The notes under the pieces were generated by a model. That model did no database searches. It saw only the letters and a program-made list of their open reading frames with translations, and was not told where the DNA came from. This document shows, piece by piece, positions 17,217 to 26,716 of a DNA stretch of 64,000 nucleotides (position 1 is the stretch's first letter; every line of letters begins with the position of its first letter). The position numbers were made by a program, and so were the translations under genes. Origin of the DNA: Anaerolineae bacterium (GTDB lineage: Bacteria > Chloroflexota > Anaerolineae > UBA4142 > SHND01); the NCBI GenBank assembly GCA_020851635.1, contig JADZCJ010000046.1, positions 1-64,000 of the forward strand. The letters run 5' to 3'.

Positions 17217-18440
17217 ATGAAACCAGTTGCAGAAGAAATTACGCTCGAGGGTCATATCATTGACTCGTATGCTTTGCCGCGCGTGTGGGACCGCATTATG
17301 GATAGCGGGGGCGGATTTGATTTGCTGGAAATCCGCGTGGGCAAGACCAAAGAGGAAACCAGTTATGCGCGGATGAAGGTTTTTGCGGATTCGCAGGTGC
17401 AGATGGATGCGCTACTCGAATCGCTCAGCGAATTGGGCGCGGTGATCACGTCGCCCAATGATGCGCGCGCCGAACCGGCGCCGCGCGACGGCGCGCTGCC
17501 CGACGACTTTTATTCGACCACGAACATGCCGACGCAGATCCGGCTGGGAGGACAATGGCTGGACGTGACAAACACAGAGATGGACCTTGCTGTCGTGGTG
17601 AATGCCGAGAGCACCAATGCGGAAATGATTCCGATGTCAGAGGTAAAAAAGGGGGACAGGGTCGTCGTTGGACATGACGGGATCCGCGTCCAGACTTTGG
17701 CGCGCTCACGTGACAAGGAAATTTTCTCGTTCATGAATGCCGACGTTTCCAGCGAACGACCCAAGCGGCTGGTTATTGCCCAGATAGCGCGCGAGATGCA
17801 AGAGACGCGAGCGCGGGGCGGCAAGATACTGTTTGTGGGCGGTCCCGCGATTGTTCACAGCGGCGCGGCGCCGGCGCTCGCCAAATTGATCCGTAATGGC
17901 TATGTTCAAGTGCTGTTTGGGGGCAACGCGATCGCGGTGCATGACTGCGAGGCGGCAATTTTTGGCACTTCGCTCGGCGTGGCATTGACGACGGGGCAGC
18001 CGGTGGAGGGGGGGCATCGCCATCACATGCGCGCGATCAACCGTATTCGACGCGCCGGCAGCTTGAGCGAGGCGGTCAAACAGGGCATTTTGACGAGCGG
18101 CATCATGTATGAGGCAATCAGGGCAGAGATTGATATGGTGCTGGCGGGGTCGGTGCGCGACGATGGTCCTTTGCCCGATGTGGTAACGGACATGATGGAA
18201 GTCCAGCGCAAGATGCGCGCGGCTGTGCGCGGGGTGGAACTGGCGCTGATGGTTTCGACGATGCTCCATTCGATAGCGACGGGCAACATGCTGCCCGCGT
18301 GGGTCAAAACGGTGGCGGTGGACATTAATCCCGCCGTGGTGACTAAACTGGCAGACCGCGGCACGTTTCAAGCGCTGGGTCTGGTGACCGATGCAGAGTT
18401 GTTTTTGAGGGAATTGGCGGAGGAATTGGATGTATCGTAG
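17217..18440 (+). CDS. TIGR00300-family (LOR/SDH-type) ornithine cyclodeaminase homologue
   Basis: A 407-residue protein of the family first named after plant lysine-oxoglutarate reductase/saccharopine dehydrogenase and later shown in archaea to include an ornithine cyclodeaminase making proline. Visible features are the N-terminal ACT-like part (LEGHIIDSYALPRVWDRIMD and FDLLEIRVGKT), the central MPTQIRLGGQWLDV, and a Rossmann-like C-terminal part (ILFVGGPAIVHSGAAPALA, VLFGGNAIAVHDCEAAIFGTS split across the dinucleotide site). It is a standalone version without the N-terminal arginine dihydrolase domain of cyanobacterial ArgZ. Assigned from memory of these motifs; substrate is inferred. Confidence 0.75.
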   Translation: MKPVAEEITLEGHIIDSYALPRVWDRIMDSGGGFDLLEIRVGKTKEETSYARMKVFADSQVQMDALLESLSELGAVITSPNDARAEPAPRDGALPDDFYSTTNMPTQIRLGGQWLDVTNTEMDLAVVVNAESTNAEMIPMSEVKKGDRVVVGHDGIRVQTLARSRDKEIFSFMNADVSSERPKRLVIAQIAREMQETRARGGKILFVGGPAIVHSGAAPALAKLIRNGYVQVLFGGNAIAVHDCEAAIFGTSLGVALTTGQPVEGGHRHHMRAINRIRRAGSLSEAVKQGILTSGIMYEAIRAEIDMVLAGSVRDDGPLPDVVTDMMEVQRKMRAAVRGVELALMVSTMLHSIATGNMLPAWVKTVAVDINPAVVTKLADRGTFQALGLVTDAELFLRELAEELDVS

Positions 18441-18476
18441 AGACACAAGTGCTTGCGTCTGTGCGTCCGGGGCGAC

Positions 18477-19895
18477 ATGTTCTTGAACAAGTTGCGCGCC
18501 GCAATTCGAGAACATCAGCTTGTCGTGAATGGCGAGACGGTGGTGGTCGGCGTTTCGGGAGGTCCGGACTCGCTGGCGCTGCTGCACGCGCTCAAAACGC
18601 TTGCCTCGGAATACGATTTGAAACTCCAAGTCGCGCATTTGAATCATCAATTGCGCGGTGAGGCGTCCGACGCGGACGAACAGTTTGCGCTGGCGGCTGC
18701 GCGCGCATGGGGGTTGCCCGCTGCGAGCGCGCAGTGGGACGTGCGCGGGTTTGCGCAAGAGAGCGGCTTGTCAACGGAAGAGGCAGCGCGCAATCTGCGC
18801 TATCAATTCCTGTTGGGCGTAGCCGCGCAAGTCAAGGCGAACACGATTGCGGTCGCGCACAATGCGGATGACCAGGTCGAGACGATTCTATTGCACTTTG
18901 TACGCGGGGCGGGGCTGTCGGGTCTGCGCGGGATGGCATACAAGACGGAACTCTATTCCACTGTAACAAGCGCGCACGTGACATTGATACGCCCCCTGTT
19001 GAATGTGCCGCGCACCGAGATCGACGCGTATTGTAAAAAGCACAATCTGGAACCGCGTCAGGATGAATCAAATCAGGATACGACCATTCTACGAAATCGC
19101 CTGCGGCATCAGGTGATTCCATACCTGGAGACGGTCAACCCGAAATTTCGAGAGGCGGTGCGGCATAGTGGACTGTCCATCAGCGACGATTACGATTATA
19201 TCCGGCAGAATATTTTGGGTATTTTTGACAGGATGGCGCGAGCGAGCGATGGCGCGTTTGTATTTGACCGCAAATGGTTTCGCGCGCTGCCGGTGAATTT
19301 ACAGCGCGGTGCCTTGCGCGAAGCGGTGGCGCGGCTCAAGCGCGTGAAAAATATCGGATTCAAGCACATCGAATCGGCGCGACGTGTGGCGATAGACATG
19401 GACGCGGGGGCAGAAGCGACGCTGCCGCAAGGTTTGGCCCTGGTTGTCGGCTATGACGAGTTCACGATAGGCGAGCATGTTCCACTGCCCGACGCGCCGC
19501 TGTTGTTGGATAAAGAAACTATTCGGTTACAAGTCGGTGATGAGCAGCTGCTTCCCGAGAGCGATTGGGGCGTGCGGGTTGTGCAGGACAACGGACGAGA
19601 GACGACAGACCACTGGGGGATGACGTTGGACGCTGCCAAGTTGCGCGGATCGCTCGTCTTGCGGGCGCGCCGCCCCGGTGAACGGTTTATGCCGAGCGGC
19701 ATGGCGGGCAAGCACAAATCGCTTCACGAGTTTATGATTGACCTAAAAATCCCGCGTCATGTGCGCGATCTCGTCCCGATTTTGGCGGACGACGAAAAGG
19801 TGTTGTGGGTTGTGGGCTATCGCAAGGACGAGCGAGCGACTGCGCCCGAACCAACGCCCGACCTGGTGCGTGTAGAGTTTTTCAAGGTTGATTAG
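18477..19895 (+). CDS. tilS: tRNA(Ile)-lysidine synthase
   Basis: Converts C34 of the minor tRNA-Ile anticodon to lysidine, changing its decoding to AUA. The 472-residue product has the PP-loop SGGPDSLALLHAL at about residues 24-36, VAHLNHQLRGEASDADE, GLSTEEAARNLRY, VAHNADDQVET and DESNQDTTILRNRLRH, then the substrate-binding domain and a C-terminal domain with RRPGERFMPSG. The ATG at 18477 is chosen; the frame is open to 18453, but the upstream start lacks a ribosome site. It begins 36 bases after the previous gene. Confidence 0.95.
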   Translation: MFLNKLRAAIREHQLVVNGETVVVGVSGGPDSLALLHALKTLASEYDLKLQVAHLNHQLRGEASDADEQFALAAARAWGLPAASAQWDVRGFAQESGLSTEEAARNLRYQFLLGVAAQVKANTIAVAHNADDQVETILLHFVRGAGLSGLRGMAYKTELYSTVTSAHVTLIRPLLNVPRTEIDAYCKKHNLEPRQDESNQDTTILRNRLRHQVIPYLETVNPKFREAVRHSGLSISDDYDYIRQNILGIFDRMARASDGAFVFDRKWFRALPVNLQRGALREAVARLKRVKNIGFKHIESARRVAIDMDAGAEATLPQGLALVVGYDEFTIGEHVPLPDAPLLLDKETIRLQVGDEQLLPESDWGVRVVQDNGRETTDHWGMTLDAAKLRGSLVLRARRPGERFMPSGMAGKHKSLHEFMIDLKIPRHVRDLVPILADDEKVLWVVGYRKDERATAPEPTPDLVRVEFFKVD

Positions 19896-19936
19896 ACGGT
19901 CACCGGGCAAAAATCACTCCGCGAATTTGCGCGAAT

Positions 19937-19982
19937 CAACGCGAAACAGAGCGTGAATTGGCGCGGATTCGCGTTGTTTTTT
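19937..19982 (+). terminator. Terminator-like hairpin within a repetitive GCGAAT-rich stretch
   Basis: Nine-base arms CAACGCGAA (19937-19945) and TTCGCGTTG (19968-19976) are followed by six T. The surrounding bases 19919-19975 consist of repeated GCGAAT/GCGCGAAT/GCGTGAAT words. It ends the tilS transcript; the word repetition resembles dispersed elements seen in genomes of this group. Confidence 0.65.
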
Positions 19983-20010
19983 GAATCGGTCCACGTGTTA
20001 ATGGGGCAAA

Positions 20011-21237
20011 ATGGATGCCACGAGTCATGGCAAGATTTATTTAAAGCGCGGCAAGGACAAGCCCGTGCGAAAACATCATCCGTGGATCTTTTCAGGCGCG
20101 ATAGGACGCGTCCAGGACGCGGCGGATGGCGACACGGTAGAGGTGTATGACGCGAGCGGTGAGTGGCTCGCCCGCGCGGCATTCAATTCGCGGTCGCAGA
20201 TTGCGGCGCGCGTTTGGACGTTTGACCGCGCCGAGGCGGTTGACCGCCGGTATTTTGAGAAACGCCTCACGAATGCGCTCGTTTTGCGGACCGGACCCGG
20301 ATGCTCAAAGGATGATGCGGGCAAGAACCCAAGGGAGCATCTGCAAAAGCGCGCGGTGCGGATTGTGAACGCCGAGTCGGATGGATTGCCCGGGCTGGTA
20401 GTAGATTACTATGCCGGACACCTCGTGGCGCAGTTTTTGACGCTCGGCATCGAGCTACACAAGACCCTTGTAACCAGGACGCTGGAAGAAATGTTTGCGC
20501 CGTTCAGCATTTATGAACGCAGTGACGTGGACGTGCGAAAAAAAGAGGGGCTTGAAGAGACAAAGGGGCTGCTGCGGGGAGCAGAGCCGCCCGACCGGGT
20601 TGAAATTGATGAAAACAATTTGCGTTTCATGGTGGATGTGCGCGGCGGGCACAAAACGGGCTTTTATTTGGACCAGCGCACAAATCGCGAGCGCGCGACG
20701 CCATATTTGCGCGGGGACGTTCTGAATGTGTTTGCTTACACGGGCGCGTTCGGAGTGTATGCTGCGGTGAGAAATGGGGCACAAGTGACGAATCTGGATA
20801 CATCGGCGCCGTCGCTGGCTCTGGCGCGCGAAAATTTTGCGCTGAACGGGACTGCGGAAAACGGCGAATATGTCGCGACGGACGCATTTCAAAGGTTGCG
20901 CGAATATCGCGCTGCCGGGCAATTGTTTGACGCGATCGTGCTGGACCCGCCGAAATTTGTGACATCGCAGGTGAACCTGGAACGCGCCACGCGGGGTTAC
21001 AAAGACCTGAACATGCTGGCTTTCCAGCTGCTCGTCCCGAACGGGTTTCTGATCACGTTTTCATGTTCGGGTCTGGTGGATGCGCGGCTGTTTCAACAGA
21101 TTGTATTTGGCGCGGCGGTGGATGCGGGGCGCGACGCGCAAATCGTAGAGAAACTGGGGCAAGCGCCCGACCATCCGATTGGCTTGAATTTTCCCGAGGG
21201 TGAATATTTGAAAGGGTTGATAATGAGGGTGATGTAA
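20011..21237 (+). CDS. SAM-dependent rRNA (cytosine-5) methyltransferase, RlmI type
   Basis: A 408-residue PUA-plus-methyltransferase protein. The N-terminal PUA domain is seen in KHHPWIFSGAIGRV, and a middle domain is followed by a Rossmann methyltransferase with KTGFYLDQRTNR, VLNVFAYTGAFGVYAA (SAM loop) and LDPPKF (catalytic region), ending with a conserved FSCSG---A--F motif that supplies a cysteine. RlmI methylates C1962 of 23S rNA in E. coli; the exact target here is inferred. The ATG at 20011 is 34 residues or so before the PUA motif, as in the family. Confidence 0.85.
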   Translation: MDATSHGKIYLKRGKDKPVRKHHPWIFSGAIGRVQDAADGDTVEVYDASGEWLARAAFNSRSQIAARVWTFDRAEAVDRRYFEKRLTNALVLRTGPGCSKDDAGKNPREHLQKRAVRIVNAESDGLPGLVVDYYAGHLVAQFLTLGIELHKTLVTRTLEEMFAPFSIYERSDVDVRKKEGLEETKGLLRGAEPPDRVEIDENNLRFMVDVRGGHKTGFYLDQRTNRERATPYLRGDVLNVFAYTGAFGVYAAVRNGAQVTNLDTSAPSLALARENFALNGTAENGEYVATDAFQRLREYRAAGQLFDAIVLDPPKFVTSQVNLERATRGYKDLNMLAFQLLVPNGFLITFSCSGLVDARLFQQIVFGAAVDAGRDAQIVEKLGQAPDHPIGLNFPEGEYLKGLIMRVM

Positions 21238-21269
21238 AAATCCCGTGCCAAGCACGGGATTTTTACATC
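21231..21269. terminator. Perfect bidirectional terminator overlapping both stop codons
   Basis: Perfect 18-base arms (21231-21248 and 21252-21269) with a 3-base loop and A/T runs on both sides. It overlaps the stop of the rRNA methyltransferase gene and that of the convergent surface-protein gene. Confidence 0.9.
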
Positions 21270-23382
21270 ACCCGGAACGTGATTTTTTGGAGCGGGTGAA
21301 AAGAGCGAGTCCGAAAACAATGGCGAGGACAAGACCGACGCCGACCACGCCGCCGATGAGATAAAACTCGCCGCGAATGACCTCTGTTTCGTATTCGAGC
21401 GTCCGCGGCGTGCCAAGCGAGATGGTCCATTGGCGGGTGACGCCGCTGCCCGCGTCTAGTTCGTAATCGAGCGTGAGCGCGCCGAGCTGTTTGTACCACC
21501 ACTGCCGCGCATGGTCCACGAGAGCCAGTTTGAGCTGCGCCTCTTGATCGTCGGGAGAAGCGGCGCCGAGCTGACCGAGCGTGGCGCTCATTTCGTTGAG
21601 CGCGCTTTGCATTGCCTGCTGCCCAACGCCCAAATCTACCTGCTCGCGATATTTGACCCGGCGCGCCAGGACGTCATCGGTTGTAGCGTACTCGAGCGCA
21701 GCGGGCACGAGCGCGGCGCGTACCAGCGCCCAATCACTGCGTGTGGGGATGGCGGCGGCGAGGCGCACGAGACGATTGCGCAGATCATTGTCGCCGTTAA
21801 AGGGAATCTTGAGGGTAAGGACATAGCCGTTGGCATCGGCGGCGAGAACGGCGGTCCCCGCGCCCGTCTGATTCATTGCGGTGACGACCTGTTCCGCCGC
21901 CTCTCGCACGGTCTCGGAAGGCGCGGGGTAGGGAATGAGTTTGAAAACGATCTCGCGCTCGTTCGGCGTGGTCTTGACGCGCGCATGATTCAACGCGAGA
22001 GCATCGGCGGGCATGTTGGTCGCGGGCTGGAATTGGTCGCCATAGGCAGCGCGCACATGGACGAGTGCGTTCGAAATTGCGCCATTGGCGATGTCTTCCC
22101 GCGCGGCGCCGATGTGGGTGAGTTTGATTTGATTTTCCAAACGGTCGCCGGTGTAGAGGGGACCTGCGCCATCCGGCGCGAAATTGCGCGCATCCTCCAA
22201 GCGCTCGAGCGACTGCGAAAACTCGCCGCGCGAAAACGAGTCGAGCGCGAGATAGAAACTATCCTCGCCAAGTTGTTTGCGTGCCGCCGCGTCGCCCGTC
22301 GTGCCGATCAGTTTTTGCCATTGTTCCATCGCGAGCGCGACATAGTTGACATCGCGCGGACCATCCGGCGGACCCGCGCGCTGCTCGTAGAGCTCGGCAA
22401 GGGTTTTGACCGCGTCAACATTGTCGGGGGCAAGGCGCGCGGCGGTTTCGATTTCTGCCACCGCCTGCGCGAGAAAATTGTCGCGGCGGGGTGATTCAAC
22501 GGCGGCGAGTTGTTGATAGACGCGACCCAGCTCAAGATGCGCGTTGGCATCATCGGGATTTGCAAGGACGGCGGCGCGTCGCTCGCCCAAAGTCGCCCAG
22601 ACCGAGGGTCGAATCAATGTCACTCCGGGGTCAGCGACAGGATTGAGATTTTCCCAGAGCCAGGTCAATTCCTTGCCGTCAAATTTGGGCACGTCGGGGT
22701 CGAGTGCGATAAATTGTTCGCCCGTTGTTTCGACAGGCAGTTTCACTGTCACGCGCGCCGAGCCAACCGAATTTTTCCAGCGGTTGCCGACCAGCATGGC
22801 ATACGTAAAGCGCGGAAACAGGTCGGCGCCGAGGTCTTGGGTGAATTCGGCAGTGATGGTTTTCTTTTCGTCCGGACCCAGGGTCAACTCGAACGTATAC
22901 CAGTTCACGTCGCGCGGCGCATCTCCATAAATCACATCGGCAACCGCCGGGGCAAAGACGACGGGCTGATTGTCCACCAGGACTCGAAAAGCAGAAAAAC
23001 GGGTCGGGTCAAAGGAGGCGCTCGCGCTCGCCATTTCGGGAAAGCCGACAATGATGGTTGTCTCGTTCGCAGGGTCAGTGTTGCGCGCTTTCCAGGTCAT
23101 TGTTCCACCCGCAAAGGTGTGCCCTTCGCTCTCGTAAATGGCTGCATCAACGGTCAGGGCGGACAGTTCTACGCCCGTCTGACGGTTGAGGGGGGCGAGG
23201 GTGACTGGGATGTTGGGGGAGGGCGTCTGGGCGTTGGCGGTGGTGGCGAACGCGATGAGCGCGAAAACGAGGGCGAACGCGCAAGCCAGTCGCCACGCGA
23301 CCTTGTGCGCGGATAAAAGGCGCATGGCGCGCGGCGGCGGCTTGATTGTCTTTTTATCCAAAAGGTCAAACATTGCAGGCAT
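21268..23382 (-). CDS. Surface membrane protein with TPR-like repeats
   Basis: A protein of about 704 residues. A basic N-terminus precedes a hydrophobic segment ending TTANAQT (signal peptide, cleavage after ANA likely). An extracellular beta-rich domain (about residues 55-260) is followed by a helical repeat region with TPR character (NPDDANAHLELGRVYQQLAAVE, LAPDNVDAVKTLAELYEQR, each only part of a repeat), then a globular region and a C-terminal membrane segment with a short basic cytosolic tail (LFTRSKKSRSG). This fits a surface-anchored protein with the bulk outside. Start uncertain: ATGs at 23382 and 23373 and a GTG at 23418 are in frame. No named family recognised. Confidence 0.8.
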   Translation of the reverse strand: MPAMFDLLDKKTIKPPPRAMRLLSAHKVAWRLACAFALVFALIAFATTANAQTPSPNIPVTLAPLNRQTGVELSALTVDAAIYESEGHTFAGGTMTWKARNTDPANETTIIVGFPEMASASASFDPTRFSAFRVLVDNQPVVFAPAVADVIYGDAPRDVNWYTFELTLGPDEKKTITAEFTQDLGADLFPRFTYAMLVGNRWKNSVGSARVTVKLPVETTGEQFIALDPDVPKFDGKELTWLWENLNPVADPGVTLIRPSVWATLGERRAAVLANPDDANAHLELGRVYQQLAAVESPRRDNFLAQAVAEIETAARLAPDNVDAVKTLAELYEQRAGPPDGPRDVNYVALAMEQWQKLIGTTGDAAARKQLGEDSFYLALDSFSRGEFSQSLERLEDARNFAPDGAGPLYTGDRLENQIKLTHIGAAREDIANGAISNALVHVRAAYGDQFQPATNMPADALALNHARVKTTPNEREIVFKLIPYPAPSETVREAAEQVVTAMNQTGAGTAVLAADANGYVLTLKIPFNGDNDLRNRLVRLAAAIPTRSDWALVRAALVPAALEYATTDDVLARRVKYREQVDLGVGQQAMQSALNEMSATLGQLGAASPDDQEAQLKLALVDHARQWWYKQLGALTLDYELDAGSGVTRQWTISLGTPRTLEYETEVIRGEFYLIGGVVGVGLVLAIVFGLALFTRSKKSRSG

Positions 23383-23537
23383 CTTAACGGGGAAAAAAGG
23401 GTGGGTCAAGTTCACCAAGTCAGTCTTTACAAAAGACGATATAATCCAGGTATTCGTTCAATCAGGGTGGCGCGGGTTGCGATTGCTTTTTCCGCGGTTC
23501 ACGTGCATGCCTAGACTTGCATGAGGTTATCATTTCA

Positions 23538-24191
23538 ATGACAAAAATCATACAAGGCAAGTGCCAGGATATTCTCAAAAGCGATCCTTTATTTCGAGCA
23601 TCAGGTGAAATTGCGTTGACATTCCTGGACCCTCCATTTAACCAGGGAAAAGAATTACGAAGTTGCTTTTATCTTGTGCGAACCCATTCGCAGACATATT
23701 CTCAAGTACGTATCTCGCTCGTGGAGGGTTCGTTTTTCGAAACTCTACCGAAAGACAAGTTGATGCAAGCCATATGGAGGCAGCTGCTTGAAGCTCGCGG
23801 CGTGAAGGAAATAGAACGCGAGCAAATCGTAGAGATACTTGGGGACCTGGATCAATCGGAAATTGCGCTGTCGCGGGAGATTGCAGGAGCGTCTATTCGT
23901 CCTCGTCTGCGATTGATGGCAGAAGTTCATCCCGATGGAAACATCAATCGCTATCCGGAAATCGAGCCACGGACCCTAAATCTGGTTCTCAAAAAAGAAG
24001 AGACTATGGGTCTCGAATGGCTTGCGACAGAATTTGAGCGCGATGGAGTAGTAATCATTTCCAAAGAGAGGGATGGACAAGAATCGCTATCGCTGCAATT
24101 TGGATCGCAGGTGATCCGGATGCGTGTTGTAACGATCAAGCATAGACGCAACGGGGAGCACCTCGTATTACAAATGAAACTAGACCGATAA
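23538..24191 (+). pseudogene. Chimeric remnant: DNA methyltransferase N-terminus joined to an unknown region
   Basis: The 217-residue frame begins MTKIIQGKCQDIL and continues to ALTFLDPPFNQGKEL. This matches the start of beta-class N4-cytosine/N6-adenine DNA methyltransferases (I-GD----L...D-I-LDPPFN-GKDY), including the catalytic DPPF (family consensus [DNS]PP[YF]). The methyltransferase then stops abruptly and the remaining ~175 residues show no methyltransferase motif (no FGG or SAM loop); they are helical then beta-rich and unrecognised. The segment is visibly richer in A+T than its neighbours. It looks like a deletion fusion left from a restriction-modification locus. An unusual intact protein cannot be excluded. 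The ATG at 23538 is chosen because the motif begins there. Confidence 0.55.
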
Positions 24192-24294
24192 TCTTGCCTT
24201 CTCATGCTCCTCTCATGTTCGAACCAGCCAGCTCTTTGACAATCATTCTTGTCCAATCTAAACTGTGTTTTGCTCTGCAAGTATTGACTTGACT

Positions 24295-26670
24295 ATGGCT
24301 CAAGCTGTTCAAACCAACCGCCCCGTCGCGGGTCCGTCGCGTCGTGGTTTGCCGCTGAATTTACACGAAGGGTGGATTGCCGCCCTGTTGTTGACGCTGC
24401 TGCTGGTCAGCGTGACCGCCTCGGTCGCATCCGCCAATTGGGTTGATGGACTGTGGCAGACCATGTACGCGGCGATCGGAGGCATGCTCTTTGGCGCTCT
24501 GGTTGCGCGCTTGCGCCTGAACAGTTTTCTTGCGTTTGTGCTCGCCCTAATCGTCGGCGCGGGCTTTGTGTCGTGGCTGGTGAGCGGGCAGGTGGGCGCG
24601 CCGCTTGATGCGACGTGGAACGAAAAAATGCTCCTGATTCAGACCCATCTCGACGAATGGCTGGTCAGGGTCCTGGGCAACGACATCAGCAGCGACAATT
24701 TTGTGTTTTTGTGTGTCATGTGCGCGCTCGCCTGGCTCATTGGTTATGTCAGCGCGTGGTCAATCTTTCGTCATCACCAACCGTGGGGCGCGATTCTGCC
24801 CGCAGGCGCGGCGCTGCTGTTGAATGTGTTTTATGCGCCGCCGCAGTCAGGCGTCTATTTGGTGTTGTTTTTGCTGGCAACATTGCTGCTGCTGGTGCGG
24901 ACGACGTTGTTGAAACGGCAGCAAGCATGGTCGGCGTATGCGGTGCGGTTTGCGAATGATATCGGGCTGGACTTTTTGACCTATGGGCTTGTATTTTCCG
25001 GTCTGATTATTTTGATTGCGTGGCTGATTCCGCCGACGGCACCCGGACCTGCCTGGCTTGGCTTTGTTTACGATCAGGTGCGCGAACCATGGCAAGACTT
25101 GCAGGACGACTTTACGCGCGCGTTTTCCAATGTGCGCGGGACCGACAGCGCCGCGCCGACGACCTATTTTGGAAGTTCGCTGTCAATGGGTGGACCGATC
25201 CGTCTCGGCGACCGTGAGGTGTTTCAAATCCAGTCGCCGTATGGGCGCTATTGGCGCGCGGTGGTCTTTGATCAATACACCGGTGTTGGTTGGGCGAGCG
25301 AGGCAAACGAGTCGGCATCGTTTTTGATCGGAGACCCGCGCCTCGTCCCCATGCCGATGGAAAAACGGCGCACGATCACGCAGACGGTCGAAGTGCGTCT
25401 GCCGACGGACAATCTGGTCGTCAATGCCTCACAGCCGCAGCGTCTGGTCAACGAAGCCGTTGATGCAAGATTCTCGGTCGGACGCGCGTTGAATGGCGAT
25501 GGGTATATTGACATCCATTCTCTGCGTTTGCAGCGCCCACTCAAGTTGGGCGACAAATACTCTGTCGTTTCCTCGATCTCGGCGGCGGACCTCAAGAGTT
25601 TGCAGACGGCGAGCACTGCGATTCCGCCCTATATTCGCGAAACATATCTCGGACTGCCGGACTCGGTGACCGCGCGGACGCGCGAACTGGCATTGGATAT
25701 CACCTCCGGCGCGACAAATACCTATGACAAGGCGCGCGCCATCGAACAGTATTTGCGCCAGCACATTACATACAACGATAATGTAGAGCCGGTCCCCGGT
25801 GGGGTTGATGGGGTAGATTATGTCCTGTTCGAGCGCCCGGAGGGGTACTGCAACTACTATGCGTCGGCAATGGCGGTGATGGCGCGGAGTGTGGGTATTC
25901 CTGCGCGTGTGGCTTCGGGATATGCGGTGGGTAGCGCATCGGATGACGGGTTTTATCATGTCAGCGAAGCGAATGCTCATTCCTGGCCCGAACTATATCT
26001 GGGCGAATTGGGTTGGGTAGAATTTGAGCCGACTGCGGCGCAGCCCGAAATCTCGCGTCCGGTCGCTCAGGACGAGCAAGACCGCGCCGATGAGCTGCGC
26101 CAGCTCAACGAAGAAGAAGACATCGCGCGCCGCGGCTTTGGCGAACAGCGCGCTGAAGACCTCTTGAATAATTCGCCCTCGAATGAGCGGCCCGGTCTGG
26201 CGAATGATTTCTGGACACGTCCCCAGATGATGTTGACCTATGCGTTTGTGCTGGCAGGGCTTGTGGCTGTAGGGGTGTTGACGTTCTTGCAGTTGCGCTG
26301 GCAAAAGTATTTGAAAACGCTCAAACCGGGCGCACAAGCGGTTGCCGAAATGTACCGGTATGCGCCTCTTGCGGGAATGCCCGAACGCGCCGAGGCAACC
26401 GCAGACGAACGCGCCCAAGACCTGGTTACCCTGATGCCCGACGCGCGGCAACCGATTTCCGACGTCAATGCGCTGTATGTGCGCGAACGGTATGGCGAGT
26501 ATGATTTGACAGCCGAAGAGAGCGGACATGCGCGCGCCCAGGCGATCGCCGTGCAGGAACGGATGTGGCACACGGTGTATGACCGCTTTTTGGGGAGGCA
26601 CATCCGGGGCGCATGGACATCGCTGCAGGGGCTGACAAAGTCGGGGAGAAAAACCAAACCGAAAGAATAG
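24295..26670 (+). CDS. TgpA-like transglutaminase membrane protein
   Basis: A 791-residue protein with about six N-terminal membrane helices (residues 25-260, DUF3488-type), a large extracytoplasmic transglutaminase domain and one further helix near residue 645 with a cytosolic tail. The catalytic Cys519 lies in [17 protein letters not shown], His562 in NAHSWPELY, and the third position is Glu578 in VEFEPT, where Asp is usual. Such proteins normally sit beside moxR and DUF58 genes; here those are 20 kb upstream. The downstream asnS starts 46 bases later. The ATG at 24295 is chosen over an upstream start 10 codons earlier. The substrate is unknown. Confidence 0.88.
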   Translation: MAQAVQTNRPVAGPSRRGLPLNLHEGWIAALLLTLLLVSVTASVASANWVDGLWQTMYAAIGGMLFGALVARLRLNSFLAFVLALIVGAGFVSWLVSGQVGAPLDATWNEKMLLIQTHLDEWLVRVLGNDISSDNFVFLCVMCALAWLIGYVSAWSIFRHHQPWGAILPAGAALLLNVFYAPPQSGVYLVLFLLATLLLLVRTTLLKRQQAWSAYAVRFANDIGLDFLTYGLVFSGLIILIAWLIPPTAPGPAWLGFVYDQVREPWQDLQDDFTRAFSNVRGTDSAAPTTYFGSSLSMGGPIRLGDREVFQIQSPYGRYWRAVVFDQYTGVGWASEANESASFLIGDPRLVPMPMEKRRTITQTVEVRLPTDNLVVNASQPQRLVNEAVDARFSVGRALNGDGYIDIHSLRLQRPLKLGDKYSVVSSISAADLKSLQTASTAIPPYIRETYLGLPDSVTARTRELALDITSGATNTYDKARAIEQYLRQHITYNDNVEPVPGGVDGVDYVLFERPEGYCNYYASAMAVMARSVGIPARVASGYAVGSASDDGFYHVSEANAHSWPELYLGELGWVEFEPTAAQPEISRPVAQDEQDRADELRQLNEEEDIARRGFGEQRAEDLLNNSPSNERPGLANDFWTRPQMMLTYAFVLAGLVAVGVLTFLQLRWQKYLKTLKPGAQAVAEMYRYAPLAGMPERAEATADERAQDLVTLMPDARQPISDVNALYVRERYGEYDLTAEESGHARAQAIAVQERMWHTVYDRFLGRHIRGAWTSLQGLTKSGRKTKPKE

Positions 26671-26716
26671 AGCAACAGCAGTCGCGCGATTTATCTCAAC
26701 GATCTCTGGAGTATTC

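Noticed and set aside
21511-22494. 327-codon plus-strand open frame inside the TPR surface-protein gene
   Set aside because: Antisense shadow of a gene with signal peptide, repeats and membrane segment; no motif and no ribosome site.
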